DNA from: Planctomycetota bacterium
Lineage (GTDB): Bacteria > Planctomycetota > B129-G9
DNA: 7,940 bases
Direction of reading: 5' to 3'
Assembly: GCA_030607235.1 (NCBI GenBank)
Contig: JAUWEX010000040.1
Coordinates: 1 to 7,940 of the forward strand
Shown one piece after another: positions 1-4,545 of this stretch; within the stretch, counting starts at the first letter, position 1; every line of letters starts with the position of its first letter. Both the position numbers and the translations under genes were made by a program. The notes beneath the pieces are model-generated. The model was not told the DNA's origin. It made no database searches and was given only the letters and a program-made list of their open reading frames with translations.

Positions 1-5
1 AGGGG

Positions 6-911
6 GTGAGCAACATTTTCAAATCCATTTCATACATGCTGTGCTGTGTCGCGATTTTGGCGTTCGCGGGAAAAGCCGCACAGGGTCTGAGCTTCTACGC
101 CGAAACCTATTCTGACTACCCATTTGAGTTTTTCGCTCAAAAAGCGCTGGGCGGTCCGCAGGGCGAAGGCGAATGGAGCGGCAACTCGTCCGACGTATGC
201 GTTCTCGGCGAAGGAGGCTCGATTATCCTGGGCTTCGATGGCGAAAATCGCATCTTCGACGGGCCGGGAGCCGACTTTATCGTCTTCGAGAACGCCTTTC
301 AGACCTTGGACACGGAACCGCCTTACGATCCGACCGGCAACTACTTCGCCGAACTGATGTTCGTCGAGGTCTCCACCGACGGCGTACCCTGGGCGCGTTT
401 TCCGACGCTGACCACGAACACCGAAGCGATACACGCCAGCGGAGACGACGGGCTTGACCCGTCGCAGTATTCCGGTTTTGCCGGGATACACCCCGTCTAT
501 GCCAATGTGAACACCAACGGCATAGACCCGTTCGATCCGGCCGCCGCCGGCGGCGACGCGTTCGACCTGGCGCTGCTCGCCGACGATCCGAACGTCTTGT
601 CCGAGGCGGTCGATCTCAACGACATCCGCTTTGTCCGTCTCATGGATGTCGTAGGCGACGGCAATGTTCTGGACAGCCAGGGCAACCCGATCTACGACCC
701 CTATACTTACGACGGTGATCCGATCGTTATCAACGGCGCAGATGTTGACGCGCTTGCGGTGATTAACGGATCCGATGGAGCGGTCGTGCCGGAGCCGTGC
801 AGCATGCTGCTGCTGGCGCTTGCCGCGCCGTTCGGCATCGCACTTGTTAAAAACGTCAATCGAAAACACCTGAAACAGTCATATAATCAATCTTGGAGGA
901 TTAACCAATGA
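6..911 (+). CDS. PEP-CTERM surface protein with probable beta-sandwich domain
   Basis: Predicted exported protein of 301 aa. Residues 1-26 form a signal peptide (Lys6, hydrophobic core around 11-21, small residues AGKAA near the cleavage site). The mature part has an ordered set of motifs: LGEGGSIILGF (67-77), GPGADFIVFENAF (87-99), FVEVSTDGVPW (119-129), GGDAFDLA (182-189) and FVRLMDVVGDG (209-219). From memory these match a family of secreted beta-sandwich 'cell surface proteins' in Bacteroidetes and PVC bacteria; its ligand is not evident here. The C-terminus is a PEP-CTERM signal: VPEP at 261-264, a hydrophobic helix at about 266-281, then a basic stretch (KNVNRKHLK). This signal is processed by an exosortase in the inner membrane. 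About 11 residues follow the basic stretch, which is longer than usual. The start is uncertain: GTG at 6 gives a good signal peptide, but the frame stays open to the window edge. The stop overlaps the next ATG by 4 nt. Confidence 0.85.
   Translation: MSNIFKSISYMLCCVAILAFAGKAAQGLSFYAETYSDYPFEFFAQKALGGPQGEGEWSGNSSDVCVLGEGGSIILGFDGENRIFDGPGADFIVFENAFQTLDTEPPYDPTGNYFAELMFVEVSTDGVPWARFPTLTTNTEAIHASGDDGLDPSQYSGFAGIHPVYANVNTNGIDPFDPAAAGGDAFDLALLADDPNVLSEAVDLNDIRFVRLMDVVGDGNVLDSQGNPIYDPYTYDGDPIVINGADVDALAVINGSDGAVVPEPCSMLLLALAAPFGIALVKNVNRKHLKQSYNQSWRINQ
895..900 (+). promoter_or_regulatory. Ribosome binding site GGAGGA inside the upstream gene
   Basis: GGAGGA sits 7 nt before the ATG at 908. It lies within the last codons of the preceding PEP-CTERM gene, whose TGA overlaps that ATG as ATGA. 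The strong site and the overlap together fix the start at 908 and imply that the two proteins are translated in a coupled manner. Confidence 0.85.
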
Positions 912-1957
912 AACGTAGTATTTTTGCAATTTTCGCGGTGCTCTGCCTGATGGCCTCGGCCACATCGGCCTTCGCCGCGCCGACGTTTACCGCCCCTGCG
1001 GGCTACGAAGCGACCGAATACCTGAGCATGTCCACCGAAACCCTCATCGAGGCCTTCGATGTCGACACATCAGGCAACGTCTACTACATCGAATCGAAGT
1101 ACCAGTGCTTCGGCGCTTGGTACATGCCGGACGTCTCGAGCCTGAAGAAGTACGACGCATCCGCCTCGACCACCGACACGCTTTACGACTTCTCTTCCGG
1201 CGTGTGGGGCTCGTTCGTGCGTCTCGACGGCGACGAAGTGGTCTTCGGCGAATCGTCCTACGGCGAGATCCGCTCCTATTCCATTTCCGGCGCTGCCACT
1301 TCGGATGTCTACACCCTTGCGGGGCAGTACGACTTGAAGTATAACAGCCTCGGGCAGATGTTCGTCTCAGCCAACACCGGCAGCGGCAACGCGGTCTACC
1401 ACATCTACGACGACGGCCTCGTCGGCATCGCCTGCGACAAGATAGTCGATGTCGGTGGTTACTCCGGCCCGATAGAGTTCGACGAGAACGACGACCTCTA
1501 CTATGGTTTCGGCAGCGGCGAAGTCGTCAGGATCGATGCGACCGACATCGCCTCCGCGATTGCGGCGGGCGATCTCACGAACGCCGAACTTGACAGCACA
1601 GATTGGAGTAGCTACTGCATCGGCCTGAGCGCCTGCTCATTCCTGCAATTCGCCTTCGACGGCGATTTGATTAGTTCGTCTTGGGCCGGCGTCCTCGAAG
1701 CCATCACCAGCCAGGACACCTTCGAGTCCTTCGGCTTCTCGCCCGACGGCAACGGCCTGGGCCACATGGCCTTCGTCGATGACGACAACGGCGGAACGCT
1801 CTACGTCATGGCGACCGACTACTCCATGGGCGAGTACACCAACACGATTTACGCCATTACCCCCACGGCTGCGATTCCCGAGCCTTCGACGATCGTCATG
1901 ATCCTCGGCGGACTCGTCGCGGGTGGCGGATGCGTCGTACGTCGCATGAAAAAGTAA
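908..1957 (+). CDS. PEP-CTERM surface protein, beta-propeller-like
   Basis: Predicted exported, membrane-sorted protein of 349 aa. The signal peptide is residues 1-23 (MKRS, hydrophobic core, AFA cleavage site). The mature part contains blade-like repeats in which a DxDxxGNVYY-type strand alternates with 'xxxVxRID' or 'xLKKYD' strands: 50-61, 78-96, 104-126, 133-155, 161-182, 186-211 and 286-317. These suggest a 6- or 7-bladed beta-propeller of the extracellular ligand-binding kind, with no catalytic residues recognisable. The C-terminus is a textbook PEP-CTERM: IPEPST at 323-328, a Gly-rich hydrophobic helix at about 329-341, and the basic end RRMKK. An exosortase encoded elsewhere should remove this helix. 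Four cysteines in the mature part (67, 176, 237, 243) could form disulfides outside the cytoplasm; a fifth (342) lies in the sorting helix. The 4-nt overlap with the upstream gene suggests that the two products work as a pair. The specific ligand is unknown. Confidence 0.85.
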   Translation: MKRSIFAIFAVLCLMASATSAFAAPTFTAPAGYEATEYLSMSTETLIEAFDVDTSGNVYYIESKYQCFGAWYMPDVSSLKKYDASASTTDTLYDFSSGVWGSFVRLDGDEVVFGESSYGEIRSYSISGAATSDVYTLAGQYDLKYNSLGQMFVSANTGSGNAVYHIYDDGLVGIACDKIVDVGGYSGPIEFDENDDLYYGFGSGEVVRIDATDIASAIAAGDLTNAELDSTDWSSYCIGLSACSFLQFAFDGDLISSSWAGVLEAITSQDTFESFGFSPDGNGLGHMAFVDDDNGGTLYVMATDYSMGEYTNTIYAITPTAAIPEPSTIVMILGGLVAGGGCVVRRMKK

Positions 1958-1971
1958 AACGGCACAATACG

Positions 1972-2049
1972 CGCGCGGCCCCGTGTCGCGTCGCGAAAAA
2001 CGCAACGGCTGCGGGGCGCGTCCGCATTAGGCGGATTCGATGCGCCCCG
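1972..2049 (+). promoter_or_regulatory. Competing GC-rich stem-loops in the leader of the pseudopilin cassette
   Basis: Three segments share one complementarity. GCCCCG at 1978-1983 can pair with CGGGGC at 2012-2017, extended by CGC/GCG around one bulged G. The same right arm, read as CGGGGCGC at 2012-2019, pairs perfectly over 8 bp with GCGCCCCG at 2042-2049. The second structure encloses a perfect small hairpin, TCCGC-ATTAG-GCGGA, at 2021-2035. The two folds cannot coexist. No T-run follows 2049, so this is not a standard intrinsic terminator. It could be an attenuator, an RNA-processing or stability element between the PEP-CTERM genes and the pseudopilins, or a chance result of high GC. 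Confidence 0.4.
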
Positions 2050-2064
2050 GGCCTGTTGCATAAC

Positions 2065-2070
2065 GGAGGA
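2065..2070 (+). promoter_or_regulatory. Ribosome binding site GGAGGA that sets the start of the H-like pseudopilin
   Basis: GGAGGA lies 3 nt before the ATG at 2074, a rather short spacing. It argues for the 2074 start over the in-frame ATG at 1930, which would lie inside the previous gene and add 48 Arg-rich residues before the prepilin leader. Confidence 0.75.
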
Positions 2071-2073
2071 TTT

Positions 2074-3294
2074 ATGCGCGGTTTTACCCTGATAGAATTG
2101 CTCGCAGTCGTCGCCATCGCCGCCGTGGTGCTGACCATGTCAGCCGTGGTGTATTTCGGCATGAGCGATTCCGGCACGATCAAAACCGCCGAGTACCTCC
2201 TCAAAAATATCGTAACGCGCGCGCGCACCGAGGCCCTGACCCGCCACGCCACCGTTGTCGTCGTCTTCGAACCCGACCCCGATGCGCAGGAAGAAAAACT
2301 CACCGCGACCTTCGTCGAACTCGGCGCCACTCCTGCCGACGATTTCATGATCGGCCGCCTGGCCCTGCCCGAAGGCACGTCGCTCGCGCAGGACGACTTC
2401 CCGCGCAACGCCGCGCTCGCCGAGCCGCCCGTTCGCCCCGGCTCGCCCGTCGACGGCGCCGCCTGCTACATCGCCTTCAATCGCTCCGGTGCACTGACCT
2501 CGCTGACCGGCGACGATGTTCGCAATAACCTCCGCCTGTTGGTACAAAACGAACGCATCGCGCAATCGGCGGATCTCGGCATCAACTCCGCCACCGGCAT
2601 CGTGCAGTCGCGACACCTGCCCGCACCGCCGCAGACCGCCGTTTCCGCCGCTTCGTTCGTCGGTCTTGACGACGACACCCGCGGCAACTGGCCCGGCGCG
2701 TACGGTTCGTCGGGACTGGTTATATGCAACCATTACGCCGGAACCGTCGTCGAAGGCAATGTCGCCGAATACGATCCGACCAAGATCTACGACTACTCGC
2801 GCCTGCCCGATTACGTCGCCGACTACGCCTACACCCACGACGTCGCCTACACCGCCACGGCCAGCTGGGGCGCGTTCGGCTGGGGCGACGAGATCCGCCA
2901 TGCCGCGCCCGGCTCCGAAGACATTCGCGGACTCCTGCGGCCCGACGGCGCGCGCATCGGCTCGTCGGTGCTGGCTACCAATCCCAAGAGCATCCGCGTA
3001 ACCTTTACCCTGCGCGACGACGAGGAACACATCTTCTCGATATACGCAACCGAAAATACCCCCAGCGGCCGCTACATGACCGTCGCGCTCGAACCGCTGG
3101 ACGCCGACGGCGAGCCGACCGCGGAGCCGGTAATCGTGCAGTGCACAGCCACGCAGTACGAAAACGGCGTGTGGTTTCGCTTCCGCGTCCGCGGCTCGTT
3201 TCGCGTTACGCTCAAAAACAAAACCGACTCCACGTTCACGCCCAACACGTTCGTATCGGGATTTTTTTTCGATGAACCGCAAGAGACGAAATAA
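2074..3294 (+). CDS. H-like pseudopilin fused to a C-terminal beta-rich domain
   Basis: Protein of 406 aa; GspH-type pseudopilins are usually about 150-200 aa. The start was chosen for the class III leader MRG|FTLIELL: prepilin peptidase would cut after Gly3, leaving N-methyl-Phe and Glu at +5, followed by the hydrophobic N-helix to about residue 28. Residues 30-180 fit a GspH-like fold (long helix, then strands, with FNRSGALTSL at 135-144 and the closing strand SATGIVQSR at 172-180). Residues about 195-400 form a second domain with DDDTRGNWPGAYGSSG (199-214), SRLPDYV (242-248), an R-x-TFTLRDDEEHIFSIY core (308-324), WFRFRVRGSFRVTLKN (367-382) and the end SGFFFD (395-400). From memory this GNW-YG...LPxY...SGFFFD pattern belongs to a secreted lectin-like beta-sandwich seen in Verrucomicrobia and Planctomycetes proteins. 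The gene overlaps the next by 23 nt. It probably belongs at the tip of a pseudopilus that displays this domain. The pseudopilin assignment is firm; the domain identity is tentative. Confidence 0.85.
   Translation: MRGFTLIELLAVVAIAAVVLTMSAVVYFGMSDSGTIKTAEYLLKNIVTRARTEALTRHATVVVVFEPDPDAQEEKLTATFVELGATPADDFMIGRLALPEGTSLAQDDFPRNAALAEPPVRPGSPVDGAACYIAFNRSGALTSLTGDDVRNNLRLLVQNERIAQSADLGINSATGIVQSRHLPAPPQTAVSAASFVGLDDDTRGNWPGAYGSSGLVICNHYAGTVVEGNVAEYDPTKIYDYSRLPDYVADYAYTHDVAYTATASWGAFGWGDEIRHAAPGSEDIRGLLRPDGARIGSSVLATNPKSIRVTFTLRDDEEHIFSIYATENTPSGRYMTVALEPLDADGEPTAEPVIVQCTATQYENGVWFRFRVRGSFRVTLKNKTDSTFTPNTFVSGFFFDEPQETK
3262..3269 (+). repeat. T8 homopolymer at the end of the H-like gene, just before the I-like start
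   Basis: Eight consecutive T residues encode part of the FFF in SGFFFD and lie 2 nt upstream of the ATG of the next gene. They are conspicuous in a GC-rich sequence. The tract could act as a U-rich ribosome (S1) enhancer, since the upstream SD-like GGGA at 3258-3261 is weak. It is also a possible slippage site. A T6 run (3703-3708) similarly precedes the start of the J-like gene. Confidence 0.5.
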
Positions 3295-3724
3295 CCGCGG
3301 CTACACGCTGGTCGAGGTCCTCATAGCCATCGCCGTAATCAGCGTCGGCGGATTCGGGCTGCTGGCGGTGTGCTATGCTTCGCTGCGATACGAGAAGGAC
3401 ATGCTCGCACGGGCCGAACGGCAAAAAACCGCCTCCTACGCCTACGCGCTCTTCCGGCAGCGATGTGCGCAGAATCCCGACTTCCTCGCGGGCGCCGCCG
3501 AAGACGAGCCGCTGGTCTTTCCCGAAGGCGGCGAACTCGGCGACTACCCCGCCGACGCACGCTGGGCCTGGCGCGTAAAGATTTCGCCCCACGAAAACCT
3601 TCCCGGCCTCTACGAAATCACCGTCCTCGTTTTCGACATGCGGGAAGCCGACGAGACCGGCCACGCCCCGCAGGACCATGACGCTGCCTACACCCTGCGA
3701 ACTTTTTTGTCGGAGAGGGAATAA
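3272..3724 (+). CDS. I-like minor pseudopilin (GspI/PilV type)
   Basis: Protein of 150 aa, close to the normal size for GspI/PilV-type minor pseudopilins. A basic leader (MNRKRRNNRG) is followed by a prepilin peptidase site after Gly10 and YTLVEVLIAIAVISVGGFG. This gives Tyr at +1, Glu at +5 (residue 15) and a hydrophobic helix to about residue 34. The C-terminal strands WAWRVKISP (98-106) and YEITVLVFD (114-122), and the end AAYTLRTFLSE (138-148), fit the GspI pattern. In type II secretion, GspI nucleates the tip complex with J and K, and the two following genes encode J- and K-like proteins. The start lies inside the previous gene (23-nt overlap) with only a weak GGGA upstream, so translation is probably coupled. 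The stop overlaps the next start by 1 nt (TAATG). From memory, the equivalent in the Verrucomicrobia cassette is 'cassette protein B'. Confidence 0.85.
   Translation: MNRKRRNNRGYTLVEVLIAIAVISVGGFGLLAVCYASLRYEKDMLARAERQKTASYAYALFRQRCAQNPDFLAGAAEDEPLVFPEGGELGDYPADARWAWRVKISPHENLPGLYEITVLVFDMREADETGHAPQDHDAAYTLRTFLSERE
3711..3720 (+). promoter_or_regulatory. Ribosome binding site for the J-like gene
   Basis: CGGAGAGGGA contains GGAG (3712-3715), spaced 8 nt from the ATG at 3724. Together with the TAATG stop/start junction it supports that start. Confidence 0.7.
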
Positions 3725-4545
3725 TGCGCGCACTGCGAAACAACGGCTTCACTCTCATCGAGGTCGTCGTCGCCACGTCGATCACCTTCGTCGTCGCGAC
3801 GGTCTGCGTGGCTATGCTCATATCGGCGGACGACATGTTGGACATGGCGCTGGCGGAGGCCTACGTGCTCGAAACCGACCGGACCGTGTTCGGAATTCTC
3901 ACCTCCGATATCGCCGGCCTCGTTTGCGAACGTACCGCCGCTCCCGCGCGGCCCGAAGATTTCGACGAGACCGTTTTCGCCGCGGGCGACCCGCTTTCAC
4001 GCGTAGCGCGCGACCTTTCGTTGCTCATCCTGCGGCGCGACTACACCGACTACGAAGGCCGCACCCGCGCTGCCGACGTCTTGTTTCTCCAGACTACCGG
4101 CGCGGGCGACGCGGAGGGCGGCGGTAAGACCAATCCCGTCAGCCGAGTCCTCTATTGCCTTTGCGTCGACGACGGCGACGGCGACCGCTCGAACGACCCG
4201 GCCGTGATCCTGCCCGATACCGTTTGCGGCGAGGAGACTCGACTGGCCTTGCTGCGTAGCGTGTGGTATTCGAAAAATTCCTTTGCGCGGATTGCGCTGC
4301 CCGACGCCGAAACCGATACGCAGCCACCCGAAGAAATGCTCCTCGCCGAGAACGTTGTGGCGATGGAAATCCGCGTGATGCTCGCGGGCAGCGAGACCTT
4401 TGAGCGGCGCACGACGGTGCTTCCCGACGCCGAGAGCGAAAAAATCATCGCCGTACAAATCGTGCTGACTCTGCGCGAGCCATACAACGACGAAGAGCGC
4501 GAGGTGCGCGAGGTCATCAATCTGGCGGAGACCGAATGCTACTGA
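3724..4545 (+). CDS. J-like minor pseudopilin
   Basis: Protein of 273 aa, somewhat longer than typical GspJ (about 190-230 aa). The leader MRALRNNG is cut after Gly8 to expose FTLIEVVVATSITFVVATV, with Phe at +1 and Glu at +5 (residue 13). The helix continues to about residue 45, followed by the usual amphipathic segment with DRTVFGILTSDIAGL (52-66). The C-terminal half has the GspJ-like sequence LLAENVVAMEIRVML (206-220) and a closing strand AVQIVLTLREP (243-253). An acidic loop, DDGDGDRSNDP (149-159), resembles a calcium-binding loop; calcium sites are known in some type II tip pseudopilins, but binding here is an inference. The extra length comes mainly from this loop and the 70-100 region. 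The gene is sandwiched between I-like and K-like genes (1-nt and 10-nt overlaps), which supports an I-J-K tip complex. Confidence 0.82.
   Translation: MRALRNNGFTLIEVVVATSITFVVATVCVAMLISADDMLDMALAEAYVLETDRTVFGILTSDIAGLVCERTAAPARPEDFDETVFAAGDPLSRVARDLSLLILRRDYTDYEGRTRAADVLFLQTTGAGDAEGGGKTNPVSRVLYCLCVDDGDGDRSNDPAVILPDTVCGEETRLALLRSVWYSKNSFARIALPDAETDTQPPEEMLLAENVVAMEIRVMLAGSETFERRTTVLPDAESEKIIAVQIVLTLREPYNDEEREVREVINLAETECY
4526..4530 (+). promoter_or_regulatory. Ribosome binding site for the K-like gene
   Basis: CGGAG lies 5 nt before the ATG at 4536, within the end of the J-like coding sequence. It supports a start that overlaps the J-like gene by 10 nt. Confidence 0.65.

Noticed and set aside
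36..38. ATG at 36 as start of the first PEP-CTERM gene
   Set aside because: It has no ribosome binding site and would remove the positively charged n-region of the signal peptide. GTG at 6 or an upstream start fits better, though this is not certain.
123..141. TTTGAG / CTCAAA inverted repeat with a T-rich loop
   Set aside because: It is well inside the first coding sequence, has no following T-run on the plus strand, and a 6-bp stem is expected by chance.
1930..2073. A 48-residue N-terminal extension of the H-like pseudopilin starting at ATG 1930
   Set aside because: It lies partly inside the preceding gene, is Arg-rich with no leader logic, and the ATG at 2074 has a GGAGGA site and an immediate, proper prepilin peptidase motif.
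2140..3282. Long open frame on the minus strand opposite the H-like gene
   Set aside because: High GC suppresses stops in shadow frames; the plus strand has a clear leader, ribosome binding site and family motifs, and the antisense translation shows none. The same applies to the minus-strand frames at 30-869 and 4539-5645.
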